DNA of 64,000 nucleotides from positions 95,308,704 through 95,372,703 of the forward strand of contig OX465582.1 in NCBI GenBank assembly GCA_950022655.1, given 5' to 3'. The stretch is from Alentia gelatinosa (lineage: Eukaryota > Annelida > Polychaeta > Phyllodocida > Polynoidae). Position numbers and translations under genes: made by a program. Below are positions 12,030 to 23,369 of this stretch, one piece after another. Below the pieces are notes generated by a model. It made no database searches. It had not been told where the DNA came from and was given only the letters and a program-made list of their open reading frames with translations. Every line of letters begins with the position of its first letter. Positions within the stretch are counted from its first letter, which is position 1.

Positions 12030-12850
12030 CTCTATAATCGTTGCACCTAGAAAGGAACAACAGAACTATGCGATGCCATCCGGGCATCCCCACTTCTGGG
12101 CATCCCTACATCCGGGCACCGCAGCTCGCCTCTCCTAACCTTCAGGATTTTTACCCACCCACCCACACCTCAAGTATAAATTGTCAATGAAGGACAATCT
12201 AAATTTTCCTAGGGCACCTTATGCCACACGCAGCGCTTTGTTCATATTGTTAATATCATCCATGATATTTCACTCAAATGAAAATCAATTGTCTTCAACC
12301 GGCTCCCTTGTTAAATCACCCTTTTTTGGATAGCTACGGAGTAGGTTAGGGTTGCATACAACACAATCTAATTCGTAAGGAAATAACTATGGTTTTAGGA
12401 TTCAAATAGCACAGTAATTGATGCGGTCAAATGTCTTCTCACCACGGTTCATAAGAATACAGATGAATTGAGTATTTCTGGAAATTTCAGATATTTCTTA
12501 ATTTACATGCCAAATTATATTCAGATTTTCCAGTTGGAAATCTGAAAATGGTGGTTTACCTGTAATTTTTGTATGTATTGATCTTGATATCTTTGGATGA
12601 TACTCTACTGAAACTCAGCCACCAACGGCTGAATGCTCCTAACCACAGGCAGCCAATTTTTGTTCAACGGAGGTGGTAGACCTCGACATTGCTCTGTATG
12701 CGAACTGACTTGAATAAAAAAAAAATTTAAATCGGAGACAAGCGGAAAAACGCCGTTTTTACGCCAGTGTGACTGGACCATCACAAACGCTTTTTCTTCT
12801 GCAGTGTGTACAAGATCCCATATTACATGTATCACTCAAACAGAATGATA
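12030..12850. other. No recognised gene
   Basis: Contains a short tandem motif around CCGGGCATCC/CTGGGCATCC (12075-12120), which looks like a degenerate 15-17 bp repeat, and otherwise AT-rich unique sequence. Confidence 0.35.
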
Positions 12851-12855
12851 CTTTT

Positions 12856-13165
12856 ACCATAGAGCCTCCAGAGGCTACTAAACTCCTATTATCGCCCCTG
12901 GTTAGTAAAGGCTCCGCTCCAGACTGACTGGCCACACCATGACCACATGAACCACAGTTTTCTGATTTATATTGGAGAAACTGGATATGATTTAGGATTT
13001 ACATGTAGAAATAGCTGAAATTTCCATTTATGGCATCGGATTTCCAATTTGAAGATTCATGAAAAACCGTTAAACTGCAATAATTGTGGGTTATGGGTCA
13101 AGGGTCTATCACCATACAACGACGGCAACCAGTGAACACTGGATCCTGTAAACAGACTGAATTAT
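12856..13165 (+). repeat. Family P, copy 1
   Basis: About 310 bp nearly identical to 25425-25747. Shared blocks include CGACTGACTGGCC-like text, GAACCACAGTTTTC, GAAATTTCCATTT, TAAACTGCAATAATTGTGGG and CAACCAGTGAACACTGGATC. High identity suggests a recent dispersed repeat. There is no coding frame. Confidence 0.85.
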
Positions 13166-13334
13166 GGGATACCTCAATTTTAGCTATTTTTTATGCATTA
13201 CTATAATGAGGTTTGATCCTTAGGCCTGTGTACAGATTTACTGCGAGTGAGCGACACAATGTGCCCTTCAATCATAGGTCGGCAGACAGAACCGTACAAG
13301 ATTGTTTAGTTTTAACTAGTTTCGCTGGTCCTAG

Positions 13335-13475
13335 TCCTGACAAGTATTCCGGACGAACGCCCCCTGGGCCACCAGCGGCGTCAGACCGATGATCTATCAT
13401 GGCGACTACCCACGGGGTTCTCCTTATCACCTCCACGGGGTTCGACCACGTGGTTGGCATCGCGCCATATATACC
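13335..13475. promoter_or_regulatory. CpG-rich islet
   Basis: A CpG-dense patch in AT-rich DNA. It holds CGCCCCCTGGGCCACCAG (partial CTCF-like), two CCACGGGGTTC repeats (13410 and 13434), an ACCACGTGG E-box and CGCGCCATATATA. Possibly a small promoter or enhancer; no adjacent exon was recognised. Confidence 0.3.
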
Positions 13476-14017
13476 ACACACATCCCTCTACCACCACATA
13501 AACCAAGAAAAACGTTATTAGACTCAAGGAAATGGAAGAGGGACGACTTTGATTGATAAAAGTTAATAGGTATTGATCTACTGTCCAAAGTTGGTCCTCG
13601 GCCTACATATAAAAGTGATGCAGCAAGCTTGTTCCCTGTAGAACTCCTATCACCTCTGCGCCGATGGGCTTATGATTGCTTTTGGTATCGTCAGTTTATT
13701 TTTGTCAATCTGTTTTTCAAGGATTTTAAAATATACACAGTTGTATCAGCCCTGTGAATGCCTGAATGGTTAGAGCAAAGAATACAAATAGGCAATACGT
13801 CAAAACACAATATTTGTATCCTTAAATTATTGCTGGTCTGTTCAGCTAAAGCTTAAAGACAGCTCTCTTGGTATGAATATTGCAGCGCAGTGTGATTTAT
13901 CATTGATGGAAGTGCTATTTTCAATGGGGATGTTTTTACATTATTAGCTTGTAATTCAGTGACTGCCAGCTTGGGTGGTTAGCAATGATCAATCTGTTCA
14001 CCCTCTTGTTTGCCTTG

Positions 14018-14342
14018 CCTCCTCGTGGTGCAGTGCCTGCATGCAAGCATAACTAAAGGGTCGGGGTGGGGTAAAGAGCACTGGACTCATAACCCCAAGG
14101 TTGTCAGACTTTGTGGGCTCCAGTCCCACTGCAGCCACTTTTCTCCTTCACCTCCAGCAGTGCTATATCAAAGGCCAATCTTTCTCATACCATGTCTATG
14201 TGGGAAGTAAAATAACTCTCCCCTCGTTAAATGTGTAGGGTTGAGATTTCTACCCAAATTCATCTTATAGATTCGGCCAAACCCAAAGTAAGTCTAATAG
14301 AGCATATTGGACGTTAAACTAGACAAGCAAACAAACAAACAG
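14018..14342 (+). mobile_element. tRNA-derived SINE
   Basis: The head resembles a tRNA with a CAU anticodon loop (CTGGACTCATAACCC). A degenerate B box (GGGCTCCAGTCCCACTG) follows. The body includes ACCATGTCTATGTGGGAAGT, and the tail is TTGGACGTTAAACTAG followed by AAACAAAC repeats. An insertion splits the A-box side (about 14043-14075). A 3'-half relative lies at 63690-63800. The GACGTTAAAC plus AAAC tail is typical of molluscan SINEs. Confidence 0.75.
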
Positions 14343-14619
14343 GATCACTGTCAGCTAACATAACATATGTATTATGTTTATTGCTGTACACATAGGCTGT
14401 TAAATTGCAAATAAATCCAAATTTTAAGTTCATAAAAACTTACAATCTAATAGAACTATCATTTAGACTAGTATATATGTAGGTGATAAGTGCAGATGAT
14501 AATTTTGGAAACAAAATCAATGTAGCGTTGCATCATACACTCATAATTGCAGACCAATTTGAAGATCCGTTGTCAACTGATGTCGATACACGTATAAACA
14601 AATTAGGAACAGGTTTTCT

Positions 14620-15080
14620 GTGATTATAGAAAATAGAAGTTAGTTTCTAATATGGTAATATATACAAGTACATGTATTATAATAATATAAGGGATTGGAT
14701 GAATCTGGTTAATATATACCATTACAAAACCCATGAGCGAGTGTCTCACTTTTACCGACCAGCTCATTTTTCGAACTCGGGAAATATCCCCGACCAAAAT
14801 ACCTCTGAACAGAATCTTTTCAGGTACACTAACCATGTCTCCATCTAGTATGACTATATGTATGGGTAACGACGTACTGCTGCACCCTATGCAGTATAAA
14901 TTATGTACTGAACACTGTGCAGTACACTGTTATACTGAACACGTTGAAACATCAGCAGTGTGTGGGCTTTTACATCGACATATCATCTATGCCAATATAT
15001 GGTAAGATTGTATTAGTTTTGGGTATGTAATGAATATATAACGCCCCACCATGCTTGTACATGCTACAAAACTTAAAACT
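14620..15080. repeat. Family L, copy 1
   Basis: Holds GAGTGTCTCACTTTTACCGA, CCAAAATACCTCTGAACAGA, GCAGTATAAATTATGTACTG, AACACGTTGAAACATCAGCA, GCCAATATATGGTAAGATT and CACCATGCTTGTACATGCTA. The same blocks occur in order at 54640-55560. The shorter blocks at 56745-57050 match the left part. Confidence 0.8.
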
Positions 15081-15479
15081 ACAGATTATATCACAGTGAC
15101 ATTCAAGTATTCTTAATTCACATAAGGGTCATATACCTCTGTCTCACCAACGAGTATATGTACATGTATATCCATCCTCGTTGCCTCCCTCAGTGAGTGT
15201 AAGTAGTAGAGAATATAGGCATTGTGTCGGGCACAAACCAGCTCTCCAATCCGTGGTGTCGTGTTGTGAGGGTGGCGCCATCTGGTGTTTAGTACAGGAA
15301 CTAATGTACAGAGACCGCAGCGTTTGTAAACACTGGCCACCAGAGCTACACGGTGTTAAGTCTGGTCGGGTTAAATCAGTGGCCACCTTGAACCAGTACT
15401 CACCTACCAGGTCTTTTGTACTGCTTTAGGAATGTGTTTAGTCATAACCTCGAAGCCAATTTACTATTTTGTTATTTCC

Positions 15480-16520
15480 ATGAATCTAGACTTCATTATC
15501 AATTTGTGAGGTTATGACTATATCTTAGTAAGTATTTCTGCTTTTAGAACCTTCATAGAACAGAACTACCTTGTTTGAGGTTCACTCTGCAGATACTACC
15601 TTTAACCTGACCAACCCCTTAGTCAGAACAGAGCGGAGACACAGAGATGTCAGTTTTCCACTTTTCCGTGGAAATCCACTTTTCCATATTCAGTACATGT
15701 AATTTCTTTCCTTACGTGAATCAAAGATGATATGGATTTAGCCTCAGTAACACCAATAAAACAGTGGTTTGAAACTCCCAACAGACCTCAGCCCCATGCC
15801 ATGACAGACAGGGACATGTTATCCATGTTTTCCCAGTCTTTCTGTGGCAGAAAAATCCACATGAAAAATATTTCCACTTTTTTCCCTGACCCCAACTGAC
15901 ATCCCTGGAGACAGAGGTGGCGGCCAATACACTGCGTCCTGCCCGGCTCTCACGTTGCAGGGCGATAACTACACTGGCCACTCGAGCTACACTACGTTAG
16001 CTCTGGTCACGTTGAATTGACAGGGGCCTTGACATGGCGTGGTAGCGGGTATCTCAAGCCATTGCAGTGGGTAAAGGAACTTCACTTTAGTTATTTTTCG
16101 GTTGGGAGTTAGGGGTTTGTATCTATTTTTACTCTGTGTATCTATTTTTACTCTGTGTATCTATTTTTACTCTGTGGTCCAACCGCCTTGATCCACCACC
16201 TGTATGTGTCTCTTACTCTCCCAGCAGATCCTTTATGTGACCTGGACCTATTCAATTCTCACTCTTGAAACCATTTTTCCATGTTTATATTTACCTTTGT
16301 GTGTATTTTTAATCAAATAAACATAAAGGTAGACTTTATTATCAATTTTGTCAGCTATGAATATTTCATAATGAGGATCTTAGCTCTAAAAATCCAAAAA
16401 TAAAGAAAGCTGCTTGGTTTGAGAGTGAGAATCCGTGGACACGACCAGGGTTTAAAGTTACCAACCTCTTAGTTGGAACACAGTGTAGACAGAGGTGGTG
16501 GCCAATCTAGGCGATAACAA
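15480..16520. repeat. Family M: dispersed repeat blocks
   Basis: Two related blocks (about 15485-15660 and 16325-16510) share TTCATTATCAATTT / TTTATTATCAATTT, then TTGTTTGAGGTTC / TTGGTTTGAGAG, CCAACC.CTTAGT and AACAGAGC.GAGACA. Parts recur at 32010-32050 and 32800-32860, and the CTCT..GCAGATC block recurs at 26745, 31745 and 58735. The boundaries are uncertain. Confidence 0.5.
16120..16176. repeat. Tandem repeat, 19 bp x 3
   Basis: TATCTATTTTTACTCTGTG is repeated three times without change at 16120, 16139 and 16158. Identical units indicate a recent expansion. Confidence 0.95.
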
Positions 16521-16529
16521 GTTTGTTTT

Positions 16530-18440
16530 TCTTTCAATTCCGCTGTGAGTCAGCATTTCCAGGCTACATGGCTCGCACCTCACTATGTGAAAGGGTAATC
16601 GGGCCTTCTATAATTCTATTCGTTTCTTAGCATTATCGTTTTGATGTAATATAGAAATATCGTAGGACCATACTACACATACTCCATTTCTATATATCTA
16701 CCCAGATGTATCAATAACATTGAAGTGTGTTGAAATTTCATTAAGGAAACATGAAATATAAAAGCAAGTAGTATGATAGCTGATATTGCGGTAGTATTAA
16801 TGGCCATTATTATCACTTAATCAATAGTGAGCTCTAAATCCTGATATTTTTTTTTAGAAATAAACAGCAAAATACAAGATACGGTAAAGGTGAGTTTACC
16901 AAAATTGGAAGAATCCTGGTAGGATTTTTTTAGAATAAATATCAAAATACTAGATGAAATATAGTTGAATTAACCAAAATTGGATAATGTATGCATTCGC
17001 TATTATAATGATAATGTGTTACGAATCAAAATCATGGGACGAGCTACCACTAGAAACACAACAACTGAAGATGTATTACTTTCGATAATGTAAAAATAGG
17101 CCCTTGTGTTCGTGCCTTGTGTGTGTGTGTTATCAATGAACTTATGCTTACTAAGAGACGACCATATGGAAGATCGCATCAGAAGATCGCGTAAAAGGAG
17201 AAGATATTTTGTAGATAAAATCATGTTTAAAAAAAACCGTTAGACCGGATGTATTTCGATGTTGTGCTGGTATGCGCGCGGATAGACATTTGACTGTTTC
17301 TCTGAGTCCATCAAATTTACCAGGATATTGAACCCCAGAAAATGGTGTCATTGCACACGAGAGACTTAGAATCATTAATCATTGATTTTTCATAATTCTC
17401 TTTTAATAGACTGGTAGGTTTAACAAGTACAACTCAACTGCTGTCCCAATTCGGTTTGTGGTGGGCTTTATTCGTAGAACATATTTACAACGTTTCGGCG
17501 TTTAAGTCGCCTTATTCTCTTTTAATAACTAGGCTACTTTCCGTTCCGATCATAACACCTTTAGTGTTTGTAGCGTCAGACATTCGTGAGAACGAGGGAT
17601 GCTACCCGTGTATATTATACATCAGATATGCCTGTTTTGTAGTGAAACATATCAAAATCTTACGAATATTGATTATTAACCTTGATTGTATTTTAATCGT
17701 GTTAAAAAGAAAGGGAGGAATTTGAATTTATTCCTTCTTGATGACCAACCTCAAAAGGCCATTATTTTTCAGTAGGTAAACCAGGGGCCCGTTTGAAAAA
17801 CTAGAATCATGCACGTGGACCCTTTTCTACATGCCATAGAGACCCAAAGACGATGTGGGTCAACCGTATTCAACACCTATGGACGACCTTATGGACGGCT
17901 AATACTGTCTTAGCCAACAGATTTAAATATCATCGAACGATAACCCTTGTACGAGGTAACGACCAGAGTCTTCATGTACCATCCTAGATTATTAAACGGG
18001 CTCCAGACTCGTCACAGTAGTGCCTTAATGTTAAAACGAATTTGCAACCATATGTCACCAAATGTCCCAATGCCGCCACGAAATGTATTTGTATATTGGA
18101 AGTTTTTCCTTTATATCGTGATGAACGAAAATCTGTATTCAGTTTCGACCCCAGATAAAAGGTAGACCAGGCGTCAAGATGCTTTGTAGAAAGAGGCGGG
18201 GCGTCATATGGAAATGAGATGAGGAAGCCCCGCCCACTTTTCCCAGCAAACTCTATGTCCCCGCCCCCATCAGTGGTAGGCTCCGCCTACAGGTGGAGCT
18301 AGGGAATGTGCCTCTGGTGCTTGGGAGGGACCTGTTCTATGAAAAATGAACTACATGTATTAGACAATATCACAGTGTACAAGAATTAAGATGACATCCT
18401 ACCCATAATGTGTACTTTTAATGCTGAATTTAGCTTCCCT
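16530..18440. other. No recognised gene; possible Penelope-like remnant at 17445-17540
   Basis: AT-rich. At 17460-17520, GGGCTTTATTCGTAGAACAT then TTACAACGTTTCGGCGTTTA and AGTCGCCTTATTC resembles the conserved end of Penelope-like elements (ACGTTTCGGC..GCC..). There is no reverse transcriptase. The 89-codon frame at 17456 has no family motif. A GC-rich patch with CCCCGCC repeats is at 18190-18300. Confidence 0.3.
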
Positions 18441-18441
18441 A

Positions 18442-18550
<109 letters not shown>

Positions 18551-18973
18551 GTATTTTATTGTCCATTTCTGTACAAAACAGTTCTTTCAATGGGCAAGGT
18601 TTGTTGTCTTGTATATTCTCAAGTTTAACTTTAACCTATCGGTAACAAATTTATACATGGGCAGTGTTCACGGTACGATCTGGGTGGACACTCGACTAGG
18701 TAGTGATCTACCCATCTTCTATGTTCATGATCCCGATGTAATCTGATGTACCATTAATGATTAAAGTATAACTTTCCAACGGAATTTAAAACCGTGAGTT
18801 ACAGTATAAAACACTTTGTCTATTGGAGGGGGGGATCACACAAGTGAAATTTTCAGATACCAAGATGTCCATTGCTGTTTCACGTCCATGGGACTTCACA
18901 GTATCTTACATTTCGTGGCGATCTCCGAACATCAACCCACGAATTCTTATACGTTTGCTCTGACTTATGACTA

Positions 18974-19260
18974 AGGAAGGAACCAAAAAGGAACCCAATA
19001 ATTTTGGTCAAAGTCGTCGTTCCCCACGAGAGATATGAATTAGGCAACAGCCGAGTGAATATCATGTAGCATTCAAACGAGTTAGAGAACCATGATTTTG
19101 ACCAAAACTAGTTGCTTTCTCTATTTATCTCACCCCTGTACGCACTAAGAGAATGGACAACACACAGGATCTAGACCATGGAGAACGGACTGCAATACTT
19201 GTAGGGGCATGGAGAACGAGTTCTAATGTTAAGTCCATGGGACAAAAATCCTTATCACCC
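18974..19260 (-). mobile_element. Family A fold-back MITE
   Basis: Inverted copy with TTTTGGTCAAAGTCGTCGTT, CGACAGCCGAGTGAATATC, CATTCAAACGAGTTAGAGAA, TATTTATCTCACCCCTGTAC and AATGTTAAGTCCATGGGACA. The terminal GGGTGAGAT is degenerate here (CCTTATCACCC). Confidence 0.87.
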
Positions 19261-19504
19261 AATGTCATAAGATTGGCTCTTGCTGTGATATGCCCCGGGC
19301 GGTCGGTATGGCACATTAACCAAACGTCTCAAACATCATCCCAGCCGTCAGTCACAAACTGCTTTTTAAACTACACCCAAGCCTCATTTGAGGTTATCTG
19401 TTTATTCAGCGGCCCTCTCAGTCTTGTGGTAAGGGCGCCTGCACGTGGGCGGGTAGATCTGCCCAGGTGTGGATTTAAAGAATCATTTAGTGTGTAGGAA
19501 CGTG

Positions 19505-19745
19505 TGAGAAGGGGGTGGGGCCCGCCTCACAAGGTGCTAGCTCCAGGTACGACTTGCAGGCATACCTCAGCGCCATTCCCACTGGGCCTCTCACCTGTGG
19601 GACGGCCCTGTGGTGGGTCGGACAGGTAATCGGTCCCTGATGGGCACAGGTGCGCTGCAGGTGGGCTTCCTACCCTCCCACCTGAGTGTCTTCCGCCACC
19701 ACCTGACTGCACACCTACCCCCGACCCCATCCGCACACACGTATC
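19505..19745. promoter_or_regulatory. GC-rich islet with five phased CACCTG boxes
   Basis: CACCTG/CAGGTG occurs at 19592, 19647, 19658, 19679 and 19700, plus CAGGTA at 19622. The last four are spaced 11, 21 and 21 bases, close to whole helical turns. CACCTG is the core recognised by Snail/ZEB zinc fingers and some bHLH factors (family knowledge). No exon is attached. An enhancer is inferred. Confidence 0.4.
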
Positions 19746-19789
19746 TGTTTTAATCCCCAAATACCTCTAAATCTTTCCAATAATTCCCC

Positions 19790-20120
19790 AAAATCTTTAT
19801 TTTTTAACCAATTTCAGTGCGAAAGATATTTATCGAAACAGTGTAGTGTAGATCATCATATGGTAATTTCTCCGCAATAAGAATAATGTTTGATATATTT
19901 TTTTGTCGGTTTGATATTATTCCACAGCGTTCCAGTGTCCTATTTTAAATTTCAAACTTTTGCGGTAACATATTTCAGTGTAAAAGATTTTCATTGAAAA
20001 CAGTGTCGTGTATTTCTTCATATGATGATTTCTTCGCAATAAGAATAATGTCTGATAGATTTTTGTCGGTTTGATATTATTCCACGGCGTTCCAGTGTCC
20101 TATTTTAAATTTTCAAACTT
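19790..20120. repeat. Direct duplication of about 165 bp
   Basis: Two copies (about 19800-19955 and 19963-20120) share AACA..TTTCAGTG..AAAGAT, TTTCTTCGCAATAAGAATAATGT-type text, TTTTGTCGGTTTGATATTAT and TCCACnGCGTTCCAGTGTCC followed by TATTTTAAAT. They are adjacent and diverged by a few percent. Confidence 0.8.
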
Positions 20121-20134
20121 GGGCGATAATCGGG

Positions 20135-20350
20135 GGACGCAGGGTGGCAGTTGAGGTCCGTAGTTCTGAGACTCCCCGCTGTGAGGCGCCCCGGTGAACT
20201 CGGATTGAACAATGCGCCCCCTGGTGAGAACCACCTTGTTCCCAGCGGGACGAGTGCGCAGGCCCGTGGGGGGCATTCACGGGGTGTCGGCGCTAGGGGG
20301 CGTGGGTGTTCACTGCGCCTGCGTAAAGAGCGGCGTGAACACGTGACCTG
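20135..20350. promoter_or_regulatory. CpG-rich islet with CTCF-, NRF1- and E-box-like motifs
   Basis: The strongest CpG patch in the left half. It has GCGCCCCCTGGTGAG (20214-20228, CTCF-like core), a second GGCGCCCCGGTGA, ACTGCGCCTGCG (NRF1-like) and a CACGTG E-box. A promoter or insulator is possible. No exon was recognised, and the open frame across it shows no family motif. Confidence 0.35.
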
Positions 20351-20890
20351 GTGTCGACCTCATTGATCTGTCCGTAGCTATTCACTCAGGGCACATTTTA
20401 GAACGCATTTCTTTCACTTTTCACTCACACATGAATTATGCAGATGTTCTTGGTATTCTCATAAAGTGGGGTTTTTTTTCTGTTATGCAGTCGTGGATAG
20501 AATTATTGTTAGATTATTTTTTCATGGGCTTCATCCAGAGTTTTCCCTCGTTTGCCACGTTTTAAATACCTCAAGTCATTGTTATAGCTGGGATAAAATC
20601 TACAGGTTATCCTTTCTGTATGTATATTTAGGATGGGGCTCGAAGATATGCAAAACAAATTATATACTGCAGATAAACATGGGAATGTTTCTTTGAGGAA
20701 GTCAGTTGATGATATGAAAAAATATATAAGTAACATCATGAATTTAACAGTCATCACACATTATGATTAACATAGAATGTCATACATTTACCACATGAAT
20801 GCAATATGGGAATAGCGTCATATAAGATTCACGCAGGGAAGGTGCAGTGTAAGAGGGACTGGGTCAGGGTATGGTGGATAATATAGAGGA
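20350..20890. other. No recognised gene
   Basis: AT-rich sequence between the islet and a family B element. No supported coding. Confidence 0.35.
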
Positions 20891-20892
20891 TG

Positions 20893-21147
20893 ATATCTAG
20901 TTTGAATCGTGTAGTAATTCACAAGGCGAAACCGTGTGAATTATGTAGCGATTGAAACGAGATGGAATACGAGGTCTGACCCTAAACTTGAGTAGGTTTC
21001 GGAATTCATCTCACCCTTCAAATTGACTAATGGCCTAACCTTTGTGACATAATCCCCCATTGAGTATTTGTCCTTAATACTTAACGGGCGTCGGATATAA
21101 GTTCCCAAGGTTTAGTCTATGGGGGAAAATACAAAGGGTGAGATAAG
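20893..21147 (-). mobile_element. Family B fold-back, copy 1
   Basis: Contains AATTCACAAGGCGAAACCGT, GCGATTGAAACGAGATGGAA, TTCATCTCACCC and AGGTTTAGTCTATGGGGGAA, ending AAAGGGTGAGATAAGG. A second copy is at 57373-57640. It abuts a family A element directly. Its inner module has the same type of termini as family A. Confidence 0.8.
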
Positions 21148-21617
21148 GACTAAAGAAGAAACCAACAAGTTTTGGTCAAAACCATCGTTCTCCACGAGTT
21201 TGATGCAGAGTGATATGGACGAGGCGACAGCCGAGTGAGTATCACGTAGTATTCAACCGAGTTGGAGAACAATAACTTTGACCAAAAGAAGTTGCTTTCT
21301 GTATTTATCTCTCCCCTGAACACACTAAGAGAATAGACGACACACATGATATAGACCATGGAGAACGGACGACAATACTCGTAGGGGCATGGAGAACGAG
21401 TTCCTAATGTTAAGCGTATGGGGGCCATCCATAAAGTACGTACGCACCGAAGAGGGGTGTGGGGTAAAAAAAATTTGAAATTTTTTCGTATGCTCCCTCT
21501 TTGTTCTATTGCGTACAGGATCAGGATAGGGGGTGGGGGGTCGAACAATTTCAGAAATTCTACGTACGTATTTTATGGATGGTCCCATGTGACAAAAATA
21601 CCAGGGGTGAGATAATT
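21148..21617 (-). mobile_element. Family A fold-back MITE, interrupted by a nested MITE
   Basis: Inverted copy from AAAGAAGAAACCAACAAG to CCAGGGGTGAGATAA. It is split at 21421-21586 by a different element. Removing that element and one ATG restores the normal family A reading (..TATG then GACAAAAATACC). Confidence 0.9.
21421..21586. mobile_element. Nested 166-bp MITE with GGGGCCATCC termini
   Basis: Terminal inverted repeats are GGGGCCATCCATAAAGTACG / CGTACGTATTTTATGGATGG and then TCCC. It is flanked on both sides by ATG (21418-21420 and 21587-21589), a 3-bp target duplication. Non-coding. Similar GGGGCCATCCATAAA-ended MITEs are known in many invertebrates, but I cannot name the superfamily. 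Confidence 0.9.
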
Positions 21618-21619
21618 CC

Positions 21620-22380
21620 ACCCACTCGTGCCTCTTTTCACGGGGCCTGATTTCTGACACCTCTTCATCAGTGTGCTCAGCCACTTCACCACTCCACACC
21701 AGCACACACCTGACCCTTTCCCATACATCGATCTTCCTTAACGCCTACATGGGAGAGGGCCACCTTCCTCCAAGCCTCCTTATTCCCTGACCACACCTCC
21801 TCCCCAACGACCCGCTGTATTTAATGATAAACCTCCTACTAATAACCACCCAGCACCGCATTGTGGCTGTGTGTATGATTTATGAATACTCCGCCCCTCT
21901 CCGTGCGTAGTAATAGCCACGAGTCCCCACGTTTATTCTCGCTGTTTTCCGCCGCCAGGAAATGACCACGTTCCATGTCCCGCCACGCCCTCTGTTGGCC
22001 TATAGGGCAGTCACGTGAGGAGGTAGATTGACCCCAGTCCCTGTATCCCTCCACCTACACCACCCCTCATCTCCTCGATACTGAGTCCAAAGGTCGGCCA
22101 CAATAGCCGCGTTTTATTGCTCTGATAAGAAATATGAATTTTCTTTTATTGTTTGTTTGTATCTCTCGCCTAAGCGAGGTATACTGAGAAATTAAAAGGC
22201 AACGTGTTGCATCGAGATTACACTGTGATCACTGCAGTAATGCAGAAATTCGAGTTTGCTCTCCACGAGATTCTTAGTGTCGTGGCAGCTCAATCTTCAT
22301 GCATAGTTCTGGTAGGTCTGTCTCAATGTGGGGGAGAAACTCCAAGCAGATCCCAAAGAATTCTAACGTTTTATATATGG
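21620..22380. other. No recognised gene
   Basis: 21620-22080 is GC-richer and pyrimidine-rich, with a CTCF-like CCACGCCCTCTGTTGG at 21983-21998. 22140-22380 is AT-rich. The open frames are short and have no motif. Confidence 0.35.
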
Positions 22381-22384
22381 CAGG

Positions 22385-22580
22385 TAAAAACATCCAGGGA
22401 ACTGGGAGAGGGGAGGGGGTAGGAGGAAGTATAGGGGAGCGGCTGGGGTTACACCATACAGGAGGGTTCGTTCCTATTGGGCAAGTCTTTGATTCCTGGA
22501 CCAGTCAGGAGAAAGTTTATCTTATTACATTTTTGAATAATTTAATAACTGATCCTTATCAAAGACTTGAGCAAGTCTAG
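22385..22580 (+). repeat. Family S, copy 2: paralogous block with conserved frame
   Basis: It matches 2955-3145. In the shared frame it reads GTGRGEGVG.., TGGFVPIGQVFDSWTSQ, a shorter middle, QRLEQV and a stop (TAG at about 22578). A synonymous bias in the TGGFVP block hints at past coding, but I cannot prove it. Confidence 0.45.
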
Positions 22581-22708
22581 TGAGGAGGTTGAGGACGGGA
22601 ACGAGTCCGGCTCCCTGGTGGTGAGGGACAGAGGACTGTCCGTGGGGCGTCACTGAGGGCGTGGTTGAAGGGCATGTTGTAGGCTGACCTCTGAACGTTA
22701 ATGTCGTG

Positions 22709-22874
22709 ATCTTCACACCACAGATAACTTACTGAACATTATAAACGTATTGAAATTGACCCCCAGTGGCAGGGATGTATGCAAATGAGCCAGATTGAAG
22801 AGGCCTCTGTCACGAGAGGAAAATGCTCAGTTACACTGCACCCCCCTTTTTCTCTGGATATATGTATATGTGTG

Positions 22875-22947
<73 letters not shown>

Positions 22948-22964
22948 ATATATATATGTATATG

Positions 22965-23035
<71 letters not shown>

Positions 23036-23197
23036 TCACACCACAGATAACTTACTGAACATTATAAACGTATTGAAATTGACCCCCAGTGGCAGGGGTG
23101 TATGCAAATGAGCCAGATTGAAGAGGCCTCTGTCACGAGATGAAAATTCTCAGTTACACTGCACCACCCTTTTTCTCTGGATATATGTATATGTGTG

Positions 23198-23272
<75 letters not shown>

Positions 23273-23289
23273 ATATATATATGTATATG

Positions 23290-23365
<76 letters not shown>
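22709..23365. repeat. Tandem duplication (period 323) containing (TA)n tracts
   Basis: Two head-to-tail copies begin ATCTTCACACCACAGATAAC at 22709 and 23032. Each has about 160 bases of unique sequence, then TATATGTATATGTGTGTATA, (TA)n, a GTGTGTGTATATATATATGT block and (TA)n. The copies differ by a few bases and in tract length. Long Ile-Tyr frames here are artefacts. The region is risky for assembly. Confidence 0.93.

Positions 23366-23369
<4 letters not shown>

Noticed and set aside
14018..14130. Functional tRNA-Met gene
   Set aside because: The CAU anticodon-like arm and B box are degenerate, the head is interrupted, and it continues into a SINE body and tail.
17456..17725. 89-residue frame as a membrane protein
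   Set aside because: It overlaps text resembling a Penelope-like element end; hydrophobicity is expected in AT-rich random frames.
21325..21705. 126- and 132-residue minus-strand frames
   Set aside because: They lie across a family A element and the MITE nested in it.
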